Assembly (NCBI GenBank): GCA_951813535.1
Contig: OX638345.1
Coordinates: forward strand, 943,029 to 1,007,028
Source of the DNA: an uncultured Dehalococcoidia bacterium
GTDB lineage: Bacteria > Chloroflexota > Dehalococcoidia > Lucifugimonadales > UBA3495
Direction of reading: 5' to 3'
Length of the DNA: 64,000 nt
A model generated the notes under the pieces. The model was not told the DNA's origin. It made no database searches and was given only the letters and a program-made list of their open reading frames with translations. The position numbers and the translations under genes are program-made. Within the stretch, counting starts at the first letter, position 1; every line of letters starts with the position of its first letter. Below are positions 46,116 through 55,136 of this stretch, piece by piece.

Positions 46116-46932
46116 GCGAGAATGACGGGAGCAGTACCGGATTATCCGTCAAATATCGGCCCTTGGCATCTTGGCCATGATCCCGCAGGGAGTTGCCACG
46201 GGAAGACACTTTCACATCGGAGCGACCCACGGCCGGGAGATCAACCCACTGGTCAACGGGTTGCCGGACCGGAACATCCCTCGCCGCGGTGCCGACGTGT
46301 ACCTGACCGAAGCGGCAAATCATGCCGCCATGCTCGTGGGTTCAAACCTCCTCCTGCGCGCTTTGGGCATCGGAGGGTCCGCCCAGCCAGCCATGGGTCG
46401 TCAATCTGCGTAACCCATAGCGGAGGGGCGATCTCTACGCCACGTCTGCAGTTGAAGGTGAGAAACGGGACGCTACTGAACCACGGCTCCGGCTGGGCAA
46501 TTTTGCGCGCGGATCAACGACCGCCGCACTCAACGCCGTCGATATGGCTCACGAAGTAATCCACGGATCGGTCTCACCTGTCGCACCGTCAAATGCGCCA
46601 TTCTGCGAAATCGAGAACCGAGCCTGAGGGCCGCGCAGATTCTGGTCATGGTAGCGGCCGTGCTCGGCGGCGGGGTTGCCATCTACATCATCATCGACGG
46701 GCTGTTGCACAGCTTTTCCGTAGGACGCTACTGAACGGAAGCGGGGAAAAGTCCTTGCAGCGCACCCTGAATCCGGGTGAGAATGGATTGCCCGGGGAAA
46801 TGGAAACCCCTCCTGCGGGCAAGACATACAACTTGATCCATCTTTTCCTCCAGCCAGACCAACGCTATAGTATGCATCTCTTTCGGACTTGGGATCGCCT
46901 CAGCTACTGAGCTGAGCAGAGGGGTGTTGATA
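46116..46932. other. 817 bp with only possible peptide fragments
   Basis: No confident gene. A frame at 46171-46413 (80 codons, starting MAMIPQGVATGRHF) has no ribosome-binding site. A frame ending 46734 contains AQILVMVAAVLGGGVAIYII and ends FSVGRY, similar to the last membrane helix and VDRY end of the preceding kinase, so part of this stretch may be a decayed duplicate of that tail. Confidence 0.4.
46648..46734 (+). CDS. Possible 28-aa membrane peptide or kinase-tail relic
   Basis: ATG 46648 to TGA 46734: MVAAVLGGGVAIYIIIDGLL then HSFSVGRY. A single hydrophobic helix. No clear ribosome-binding site. Resembles the kinase C-terminus, so a relic is more likely than a gene. Confidence 0.25.
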   Translation: MVAAVLGGGVAIYIIIDGLLHSFSVGRY

Positions 46933-47502
46933 ATGGTTGAGCTGTACCCGTTTCAGCAGGAACTGTTGGAGAGATTGCTCTCAGCCCTTACCCCGGCCAA
47001 AGTCAGGGTGATGATGCAGTTGCCCACCGGCGCCGGCAAAACGGAGATAGCTGGAGCCTTGCTGAAAGAAACGCTGTCCGTTTGGACTAAAGCCGCTTGG
47101 CTGACCCATCGTGAGGAACTTGCCGATCAAACTGTAGCGCGACTGCATAAAAATTGGATGATTGGCACCAAGTCTCTCACTGAAGGCTGGTATACCGAGA
47201 CACCAGCACCCCACATTCCAGAAGGCGTTGCAGTCCTGAAAGCCCAAACCGTGACTCGGCGGAATAAACATTACTCGGGAGTGTGGCGGAACTACAGCGA
47301 TCGTGACCTGCTGGTGATCGACGAAGCGCACCATGCGCCGGCCAGCGGCTGGGAAAGAGCACTAGAACAATGGCCAGGCCGCGTGCTGGGTCTAACTGCA
47401 ACTCCATGGCGGTTGGAAAAGGACAAAGGCTTCAACCACCTCTTCGATACCCTGATCACGGGTCCACAAACCGAAGGTTTGCAGAAGTGCGGTTTTTTGG
47501 CG

Positions 47503-48735
47503 CAGGGCAATCGCGTCTTAATATGATTTTTAGAAATGTGCTAATGTCCCATGATCTGGTAAAAGTCGTGGAGGTAGGAGGGCATGGCACAACCACCAAA
47601 GCCAACAGTGCTCGATCATTTCGCTCAGTTGGACGATCCCCGAGTAGAACGTACGCGACGCCACAAACTGGTGGACATCCTGGCCATCGCCATCTGCGCC
47701 ACCATCTGCGGAGCCGATTCCTGGGTCCATATCGAGCTCTTCGGCAGGAGCAAGCTGACCTGGTTTCAGAGTTTCCTGGAACTGCCCCACGGCATTCCGT
47801 CCCACGACACCTTCGGCGATGTCTTCGCCCGCCTCGACCCAGTGCAGTTGCAGAATTGCTTCGTGTCCTGGACCCAGGCTATCGCTGAGTTGCTGCCCGG
47901 CGAGGTGGTGGCCATTGACGGCAAGACCGCGCGACGCTCCTACGACCGGGCGGGTAAGAAAGGAGCGATCCACATGGTCAGCGCCTGGGCCACCCAGCAG
48001 AGCCTGACCCTGGGTCAGGTCAAGACTGACGAGAAATCCAACGAGATCACCGCGATTCCTCAACTGCTGGAGTTGCTGGACCTGAATGGCTGCATCGTCA
48101 CCATTGACGCCATGGGCTGCCAGCGGGAGATCGCTCAGCAGATCACAGAGGGCGGCGCCGATTACGTGCTGGCGGTGAAGGAGAACCAGGGTAGACTGCA
48201 CGAGGGTATTCAAGACCTGTTCGAGGGCGCCGCGGCATTGGGCTTTGACGGAGTGCCCCATGACCACGCTGAGACGGTGGACAAGGGACACGGGCGGGTG
48301 GAACGCCGGGAATGCTGGGTAATCACCGATCCGGACTGCCTGGATTACCTGGACCCCCAGGGACAATGGCCACAACTGAAGGCCGCCGTCAGGGTGGTGG
48401 GCCACCGGACCACCGAAGCCGGCGACACCCGCCAGCCTCGCTACTACATCAGCAGCCTGGCCGGCTCAGCGGAACAACTGCTGGCCGCCATCAGAAGCCA
48501 CTGGGGCATCGAAAACTCATTGCACTGGACCCTGGACGTGACCTTTCGAGAAGACCATTGCCGAATCCGCAAGGATCACGGGCCACAGAATATCAACACC
48601 CTGCGCCAGATCGGACACAACCTCCTGAAAAACGAGACAACCCTGAAAGTGGGCATCCAGGGCAAACGGCTCAACGCCGGTTGGGACGAGGACTACCTCC
48701 TCAAAGTCCTCCTCGGATAAGACGCGATTGCCCTG
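47503..48735 (+). mobile_element. ISAs1-family insertion sequence, copy 2 (intact)
   Basis: 18-bp perfect terminal inverted repeats (CAGGGCAATCGCGTCTTA) bound 1,233 bp. A 10-bp direct repeat TTTTTTGGCG flanks it (47493-47502 and 48736-48745). It sits inside the helicase-LRR gene. Confidence 0.96.
47584..48720 (+). CDS. ISAs1-family transposase
   Basis: 378 aa, intact. N-terminal MAQPPKPTVLDHFAQLDDPR matches the DDE_Tnp_1-associated domain typical of ISAs1 (H-repeat) transposases; EVVAIDGKTARRSY carries the first catalytic Asp and IVTIDAMGCQREIA the second; HWGIENSLHWTLDVTFRED near the end carries the Glu region. Its stop codon is formed by the right inverted repeat. Confidence 0.95.
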   Translation: MAQPPKPTVLDHFAQLDDPRVERTRRHKLVDILAIAICATICGADSWVHIELFGRSKLTWFQSFLELPHGIPSHDTFGDVFARLDPVQLQNCFVSWTQAIAELLPGEVVAIDGKTARRSYDRAGKKGAIHMVSAWATQQSLTLGQVKTDEKSNEITAIPQLLELLDLNGCIVTIDAMGCQREIAQQITEGGADYVLAVKENQGRLHEGIQDLFEGAAALGFDGVPHDHAETVDKGHGRVERRECWVITDPDCLDYLDPQGQWPQLKAAVRVVGHRTTEAGDTRQPRYYISSLAGSAEQLLAAIRSHWGIENSLHWTLDVTFREDHCRIRKDHGPQNINTLRQIGHNLLKNETTLKVGIQGKRLNAGWDEDYLLKVLLG

Positions 48736-50767
48736 TTTTTTGGCGCCTTCGAGAGTATTCGCCCCTTCACCCGATGAGAGAATACGTGGCGATGATAAAT
48801 CCCTCAGACGCGGCGAATACCGGCCTGATGTCATTGAAAAGGCTGCGAACAATGAAATCATGACGACGCGAGCGGTGTTGTACTGGGAGGAAAAGGCCAG
48901 AGGCCGCCCGACCATAGCGTACGCCGTCTCCGTTGATCACGCTAACAATCTCGCCTGCCAGTTCAATAGGAAGGACGTCCGAGCCGCGGTCATACTGGGC
49001 AACACCAAACACGGAGCGCGCGAAGAGACCATCAGAAGATTCCGCGACGGCGATCTTGAGGTTTTGGTCAACGTGGCAGTGGCTACCGAGGGATTTGACC
49101 TGCCCGACGCATCATGCGTCTTGATTACTCGTCCTACTAAAAGTCTCGCCTTGTATCTGCAAATGGTGGGGCGAGGATTGCGACCTAAGGCAGGCGGTGG
49201 AGATTGCCTGATTCTAGATTTGGCTGACAACGCCGAAGAGCACGGTCTACCAGAGACAATTCGCCGATGGTCACTATATTCCCGCAGCGAACAGCCGGCG
49301 GGTGATCCGCCCGTGTCCTACTGTCCCGCATGCGGGTTTACAACACATCCGGCGAATCACGAGTGTCCCAATTGCCACGCTCCACTGATGAAAAAATGCG
49401 GAAGGTGCGGAGTGCACCGCCCGTGGAGCGCTTGGTCAAGCACAAGTCAATGCCCGGTAGATCATGAGGCCGTATGCGACCGTTGCCATGATGACAAGCA
49501 CGTCGAATTGGAGTTGTACCGAGGCAACAGCCGCAGCCCTGAACGAGATGCCCTGGTGGCACTTTATGAAAACACCGGCGGAAAGACTTGGGAGCACAAC
49601 AGCAACTGGATGACTGAGGCTCCTCTAAGTGAATGGCACGGAATCACGACTGATCACAATGGTCGCGTGACTGAGGTTGATCTAAAATTAAACCAGCTTA
49701 CCGGGCCGATCCCCACTGAGTTAGCCGACTTGGATAACCTGCGAACCCTGCAACTCATGGGTAATGAGCTTACCGGACGGATCCCCGCAGAATTGGCCCA
49801 ACTCACCAACTTAGAGGGGTTAGACCTCGCTTACAATCGGCTTATCGGGCCGATCCCCGTTGAGTTAGCCACCTTGTATAACCTGCGAACCCTAAGCCTC
49901 AGCAGTAAATTGTTGGGTGTGTTGCGCGAAACCAATCGGTTCGAAGGACCAATCCCTGCTGAGTTGGCTACCCTTACCAACTTAGAGAGATTAAACCTCG
50001 ACGGCAACCAGTTGACCGGCAGTATCCCTCCGGAACTGGCCCAGCTCGCCCGCCTGGAGATGCTGTGCCTCGGCGCCAATCATCTCACTGGACCGATCCC
50101 AGTCGGGCTGGCCCAACTAACTAAATTGCAGACACTGGCCCTCAATGGCAAGACACGGAATTGGTTTCGGCCGGAGAGACAGTTAACTGGCTCAATCCCT
50201 GCGGAACTGGCTCAACTCACTAACTTAGAAACTTTATGCCTCGACCACAACCAGTTGGCCGGTCCAATCCCTATCGGACTGGGTCGCCTCACCAAATTGC
50301 GTACCCTTGACCTTGGCAACAACCAGTTAACCGGTCCAATCCCTGTAGAACTGGCCAGTCTCACCGGGCTACAGTATTTGGGCCTAGGCAGTAATCGACT
50401 GTCTGGTGCGATCCCTGGCGATCTAGCCCAGATCGACGGATTACAATACTTGCAGCTCTGCTGCAACCAAATCAGCGGCAGCATCCCATGGGAACTCGGG
50501 CGCTTGTCCGACCTGACGCACTTGATGCTCGGCAGCAACCATTTATCTGGCGAAATCCCTTGGGCTTTTGGCCTTTTGACCAATTTGCAATATTTGTGGC
50601 TCAGCGACAATCAGCTGAGCGGGAAAATACCCAGCCAACTAGGTCAGCTGTACAGTCTCACAGAGGCCTACCTTTGCGGAAGCAATCAACTCACCGGTCC
50701 TGTACCTGCGGGTTTATTGGCTGTAGCCAGCAACGATTTTGACGAGTTGGAATCGTCTTTTGCTTGA

Positions 50768-51019
50768 ACAAATCGCAAAGGAATCAACAAGCAACAGCTG
50801 ACCTGCCCCGGTGGTGGTACCATTCGCTACGTTAGTCCGGCCATTACTGGTCTTGCCCCATTTTGCGCCAGCCATGGTGTTAGTTTGGCGGGTCAACCCC
50901 ATGATTCCGTTAGCACGGCAAACTCCGCAGTGGTCTGGTTTTCCAAGGCACTGTGGGGCTTCTCTCCATTGCAGTGGTTGCGTGTCCCGCGTCAACCAGA
51001 TTTGCCGAATTGTCGTCGA
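50768..51019. other. End of an IS21-type element
   Basis: No gene. Four copies of a GTTAGTNNGGC-like word occur (near 50831, 50879, 50909 and 51020), like the multiple end repeats of IS21 elements. The exact outer end was not found. Confidence 0.5.
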
Positions 51020-51733
51020 TTAGTTTTGCCGGTTCACCTCCTCGGCCGCGGCAGTCTCGCCGCGTTGCTGGGCTGCGTCAGTCCGGTAGCTGGGGACGTC
51101 AAACTCCAGGATGACGGCGTGGTGGACTACCCGGTCGATGGCCGCAGCGGTGGCCATGGGGTTGGCGAAGATGCGCTCCCACTCAGAGAAGACCAGGTTG
51201 GACGTGATGCCCAGGGACCGGCGCTCGTAGCGTTCGGCGATGAGGGTGAAGAGGACCTCGGACTCTTCGTTGCCCTGGGGCAGGTAGCCGAGATCGTCCA
51301 GGAGCAGGAAGTCGAAGTTGTCCAGCTTGCGCAGTTGTCGGGGCAGGTCGAAGTCGCGCTTGGCGGCGAGCAGGTCCTGCACCAAGCGGTAGGCCGGTGC
51401 GAAGAGGACGGAGTGTCCGGCTTCCACCAGGCGGTGTCCCAGGGCGCATAGGGCGTGGGTCTTACCGGTGCCGGGCAGTCCGAAGGCCAGCACGTTGACG
51501 CCGTGACCCACGAAGCTGCCTCGGGCCAGGTGGTCCAGTTGCTGCCGTAGAGCGAGCGGCATCCGGTGATGCTCGGTTTCTTGCTCCAGCACCTCCAGGA
51601 AGGTGGACAGGGCGTCGCCGTGGCCAGCTTCGGTGAAACGCGCCACCGACTGGGCGCCCATGGTGGGCAGCTTGAATTCGCGGCACAGCTGGCCGATGCG
51701 TTCCTGCATGACGCTGGTGTCGGTTTCCATCAT
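51020..51733 (-). CDS. istB: IS21-family helper ATPase IstB (second, different type)
   Basis: 237 aa from the ATG that overlaps the istA stop as ATGA. Walker A AFGLPGTGKTHALCA near residue 86, Walker B FLLLDDLGYLPQG near residue 145, then the SNLVFSEWERIF sensor region. It is only distantly similar to the IstB at 7347-8114. Its istA is reduced to a C-terminal stub, so the element cannot move by itself. Confidence 0.9.
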   Translation of the reverse strand: MMETDTSVMQERIGQLCREFKLPTMGAQSVARFTEAGHGDALSTFLEVLEQETEHHRMPLALRQQLDHLARGSFVGHGVNVLAFGLPGTGKTHALCALGHRLVEAGHSVLFAPAYRLVQDLLAAKRDFDLPRQLRKLDNFDFLLLDDLGYLPQGNEESEVLFTLIAERYERRSLGITSNLVFSEWERIFANPMATAAAIDRVVHHAVILEFDVPSYRTDAAQQRGETAAAEEVNRQN

Positions 51734-51960
51734 CCGCACACACCCGCCGTAGCCAGACTGACGGTGAGCAGACCGTCGTATACCTTCAGGTCCGGCTTTC
51801 CGGACAGCACCAGCGCTGGGGCTTCGGGCGGTTTGGGCTCGGCCAGTTCCCGCACCTCGCCGTAGTCAAAGGGCTGACCGGCCTCCAGCAGCAGCGACAA
51901 CGCGCTGTCCACCATGGCCTCCATGGTTTGCGCCGCATTGTCGTTAATCATCCCGTGAAT
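51730..51960 (-). pseudogene. istA: IstA C-terminal fragment
   Basis: AMVDSALSLLLEAGQPFDYG and EVRELAEPKPPEAPALVLSG, ending in the ATGA overlap with istB, match the usual C-terminus of IS21 IstA. The rest was removed when the IS1182 element was placed at 52023. Confidence 0.75.
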
Positions 51961-52022
51961 GTGAGATGGTAGCCATGCTGCTGCTGTGGATCGGCGATCC
52001 CCAAAATGGCGGCTACTGTGAA

Positions 52023-53665
52023 TTTTCACCGTCGGAAGTGTTGAGAAAGTCGGTGAATGGGAGCAGGTCTACCGTGGAAGCGGTCTGAGGTAGATAACCA
52101 ACCAACTCACCAAGAAGGAATATCGCGCGGGAGCGGTCGGATCCATCGCCCCATTGATCATGATGTTCTCGTATCCTGCGATAATCCCAGCGTCGGGCGA
52201 GGCTGGGTCGGGAGGCCCGATACCGCGTCCCAGTCTGCGCACCATCTTCTTCACGTTGTGAGCCAGCACGGCCATGTAGCCTTCGCAGTCCACCTTCCAC
52301 AGGCCTCGCAAGCGAGACTTCTCCCATCCCAGGCGGTCCAGGGAGGCGAAGATCCCTTCCACAACGGTGTGACGTCGGCGACGCTCTCTCTACGGTAAGC
52401 AGCAGTCCGGTTCCGTTCCCTGGCGCGCAGGTAAATTGGATGGTACATCGTCAGGGTGAAGAAGCGTCGTTTCTGCCGCGGCGGGAGGCAGCTCTCCTTG
52501 ATGGGACAGGACTGACAATCTCGAGTCCGAGCCACGTACTGGTAGGCGCCAGTCCGTGTTGGAAAGCACTTCGACGCAGGACCTTGCCTTGCGGACAGAC
52601 CAAGTGGTCGCCGTGATAGACGAAATCGCCCTTGGCCACCATGCTGTTTTCCTGCTTGGTGTGGATGGGAATGTAAGCCGTGATGTTCCGCTCCTCCAGC
52701 AGCTCGCGCAGTGAGCCCTCGCTGTAACCGGTATCCCCAGCCAAGGACACCGGCGTTAACGGTAGCCGTTCCAGCAAATCGGGAACCGCTTTTGATTCCC
52801 GCTCCGAGGCGTGGGTTACCCCTCGGGAGAGGATGAACCCACCCAGGTCAACGATGACGTTCTCCTGGTACTGCAATCCCGACGCCTGGCGTGCTCTGGT
52901 GGTCTTCCAGCGAGCATCGGTGTCCACTGGGTTCAGCGGCAACCGGCCTTCCGGACTCTGGAAGTACCTGACATTCTCCTGCTCAACGCCGTCGTCATCC
53001 ACGGTGGTCGTGGTGAGAACGAAGAGGCCGTTTTCCTCGACGGCCTGTTCCTTGAACTCCGCCACGGTCATACCACTGGGCTGTAGTCCATACCCGCTCA
53101 CGTTGGCCTTGACCAGGCTGGCATCGACGTACATCTCCGGCGACAGCATCCCCCAGCGCAGCAACTCGTCGTTTAGACCGTCGAAGATCGTCGCGAAGCT
53201 GTCCCGCCCGATCCGGTCGATGAAGTGGCTGATGATGGAATGGTCAAACACCGGATCGTCGATGGTCAGGAAACAAAACCAGCGATAAGTAAGGTTCTCG
53301 GAGATGGCTGAGCACAGCCTCCGGAAGGACGCGATGTTGTACAGAGAGCAGATCAGCAGCGCCCTCACCATCACCTCGGGATGGATGGCCGGTCTGCCGA
53401 AGTCGGGACAGTAGCAGTCTTCCAGGGGCTCCACCAGCTTGGCGAAGTCCAGTTGCTCATCGTCCGAATCAAAAGGTGGTTGGGGTCGATGAAATCCCGC
53501 AGCTACTTGGTAGTGAACTGGAACAGGGTGGAGTCGCGGCGGCTTCGGTCCATAGGCTCGATCATCAGCACCCTCGGTAATGATGGACTGTCCCAGCATT
53601 GTAGTCGAACGCTGCGTCGGCAACGACTTCTGTGCCGACTTTTTCAACAGACCCGTCGATGAAAA
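52023..53665 (-). mobile_element. IS1182-family element (decayed)
   Basis: The ends match as imperfect inverted repeats of about 32 bp (inward from 52023: TTTTCACCGTCGG; inward from 53665 on the minus strand: TTTTCATCGACGG; both then reach AAAGTCGG). The right end lies inside the Cys-rich gene of module B; the left abuts IS21 debris, so the original target duplication is lost. Confidence 0.75.
52069..53599 (-). pseudogene. IS1182-family transposase, two frameshifts
   Basis: ATG 53599 begins MLGQSIITEGADD. The frame includes RPAIHPEVMVRALLICSLYN, EMYVDASLVKANVSGYG (first Asp) and SLAGDTGYSEGSLRELL (second Asp). Near 52560 a frame change is needed to reach ARTRDCQSCPIKESCLPP (the Cys cluster typical of the family), and near 52390 another to reach EGIFASLDRLGWEKSRLRGL with the Glu region. 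Non-functional. Confidence 0.85.
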
Positions 53666-53810
53666 TCGACAGCCGGCAACGCACTTGGACATGGTTCTCA
53701 CCTCCGGAGATCTGATTCGTTGCCGGAATTGTAGTGAGCGCGCCCCGAGCTCGTTTTGTCCCCTTCCCCTGACCGCTGCCGGGCCGTGGACTGGTCTCCA
53801 TCGTTATGCA

Positions 53811-54023
53811 ATGGATTCCAATGCATTGGATATCAATCCATTGCATCGCTGTTCATTCCAATGGACAGGTATCGATACCATTGGAATGAATATCAATCCA
53901 TTCGTGGACGCGCCCGTGGACGTGATCACGCGGTACGACCTACGCCCCCGGCAGGCCGGTGGAAGCGCAACTCGTCTCAGGAGGCGGGTTGCCGGCCCTC
54001 AGTGGCCAGGCAAACGACGGTGA
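53811..54023 (+). CDS. Conserved 70-aa ORF over the TGGA array (module B)
   Basis: ATG 53811 to TGA 54023, beginning MDSNALDINPLH and ending GPQWPGKRR. It is the counterpart of 36849-37073, with aligned start and stop and about 40 percent identical residues. No ribosome-binding site is evident, so coding is unproven. Confidence 0.35.
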   Translation: MDSNALDINPLHRCSFQWTGIDTIGMNINPFVDAPVDVITRYDLRPRQAGGSATRLRRRVAGPQWPGKRR

Positions 54024-54062
54024 AAACGCCGTCTCGCATCCGCTTGCGCACGCCCGTTCGCC

Positions 54063-54086
54063 GCGCGATAATTACAGTTATCGCGC
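54063..54086. promoter_or_regulatory. Inverted repeat upstream of the integrase
   Basis: GCGCGATAA-6 nt-TTATCGCGC, 51 bp before the integrase start; only the left half exists in module A. Candidate operator or recombinase site. Confidence 0.5.
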
Positions 54087-54137
54087 ATCTTTTGTCCGCC
54101 AAAAACGCCCCATAATCCCGCCTCCGGAGACCTGACC

Positions 54138-55103
54138 ATGACCACCGCCGCCGGCGCCCACGTCGTCCCCAATCAGCCCGCGCCACTCCCCGAGCTGCGC
54201 GCCGCCGACCGGGGCGTCGCGGAATCGCTGGAGTCGGTCCTCGCCGACAACACCCGCCGGACCTACACGACCCAGTGGCAGATATTCGAAGGCTGGTGCG
54301 ATGAGGTGGGCCTCGCGTCCCTGCCGGCCGAGCCCCTCGCCGTGGCCCGCTACCTGGCCGCCCGGGCGAACTCCGGCGCTTCGATCGCCACCCTGCGCCT
54401 AGCCACCAGCGCGATTTCGAAGGCCCACGAGTGGGCCAAGCTGGAGTCGCCCTGCCGGGACCCGGGCGTGCGCGCCTCTCTGAAGGGATGGGGACGTAGG
54501 CTTGCCAGGCCCCAGCGCCAGTCCGGCGCCCTCACCGCCGACGTCCTCGCCGTGATACGCCTCACCGCCATCCAGCCCCGCCGGCGAGGCCGCGGCTTCG
54601 AGACGCCTGATCAGGCTGCGGAGCGGGGGAAGTTTGACCTGGCCCTGGTGGCCGTGCTCTCTGACGCGGGACTGCGCCGCAGCGAGGCGGTCGCGCTGAC
54701 CTGGGGCGATGTGCAGCGCTGGGACGACGGTTCCGGCCGCATCACCGTGGTCCGTTCGAAGACCGACGCCGAGGCCCAGGGCGCGGTGGTGGCCGTCACC
54801 CCCGCCGCCATGGACGCACTCTCCGCCATCCGGCCGGCGGGGGTTAGTGGCGAGGCGAAAGTCTTCGGGCTGTCGGAGTCCCAGATCGCCCGGCGGGTGA
54901 AGGTGATCGCCCGGGCCGCGGGGCTGGAGGACTGGGAGTTCTTCAGCGGCCACAGCGGGCGCGTCGGCATGGCCCGGCGCATGGCTCAGAACGGCGCCCC
55001 CACCCACGAGATCGAGCGCCAGGGCCGCTGGAAGCAGGGCGGCGGCATGGTCGGACGCTACACTCGTGGCGAGTCCGCAGGGTCGGCGCTCAGGTATTTG
55101 TGA
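54138..55103 (+). CDS. Tyrosine recombinase / integrase
   Basis: 321 aa. GGAG lies about 12 nt before the ATG. The SAM-like core-binding domain occupies residues 25-125 (NTRRTYTTQWQIFEGWCDEV). The catalytic domain has LSDAGLRRSEAVALTW (Arg), VVRSKTDAEAQG (Lys), FFSGHSGRVGMA (HxGR) and GRWKQGGGMVGRYTRGES (Trp in place of the second His, then the nucleophile Tyr). It appears complete. It is the likely mover of the island to its left or right. A related fragment lies at 56246. Confidence 0.9.
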   Translation: MTTAAGAHVVPNQPAPLPELRAADRGVAESLESVLADNTRRTYTTQWQIFEGWCDEVGLASLPAEPLAVARYLAARANSGASIATLRLATSAISKAHEWAKLESPCRDPGVRASLKGWGRRLARPQRQSGALTADVLAVIRLTAIQPRRRGRGFETPDQAAERGKFDLALVAVLSDAGLRRSEAVALTWGDVQRWDDGSGRITVVRSKTDAEAQGAVVAVTPAAMDALSAIRPAGVSGEAKVFGLSESQIARRVKVIARAAGLEDWEFFSGHSGRVGMARRMAQNGAPTHEIERQGRWKQGGGMVGRYTRGESAGSALRYL

Positions 55104-55136
55104 CGAGGTTGACGTACGCATTCGAAGTATCGACGT

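Larger units (their letters stand above)
46933..50767 (+). pseudogene. SF2 helicase-zinc ribbon-LRR fusion, split by ISAs1 copy 2
   Basis: Removing 47503-48745 (IS plus one copy of its 10-bp duplication) restores one frame of 863 aa. ATG 46933 has GAGGGG upstream. Helicase: LYPFQQELLERLL (Q-like), LPTGAGKTEIA (I), LLVIDEAHHAPASG (II, DEAH), GLTATPWRLE (III), ILGNTKHGAREETI, VNVAVATEGFDLPD (V), QMVGRGLRPK (VI). Two zinc ribbons follow (YCPACG...CPNCH and CGRCG...CDRC). About 12 plant-type LRRs (N-x-L-T-G-x-I-P-x-E-L) occupy the last 400 residues, introduced by ALVALYENTGGKTWEHNSNW. Each half alone is probably inactive, although clean excision would restore the gene. Confidence 0.85.
53666..54086 (+). 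repeat. Module B: diverged direct repeat upstream of an integrase
   Basis: This counterpart of 36741-37110 carries the first nine codons of the Cys-rich gene on the minus strand (MSKCVAGCR, start 53692), GGAATTGTAGTGA, the TGGA/TCCA array (53805-53905), GGCAAACGACGGTGAAAA and CGCCGCGCGATAATTA. Here the last block is completed into a 9-bp inverted repeat. The intact recombinase follows at 54138, so this is the probable att or promoter region of that enzyme's element. Confidence 0.7.
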
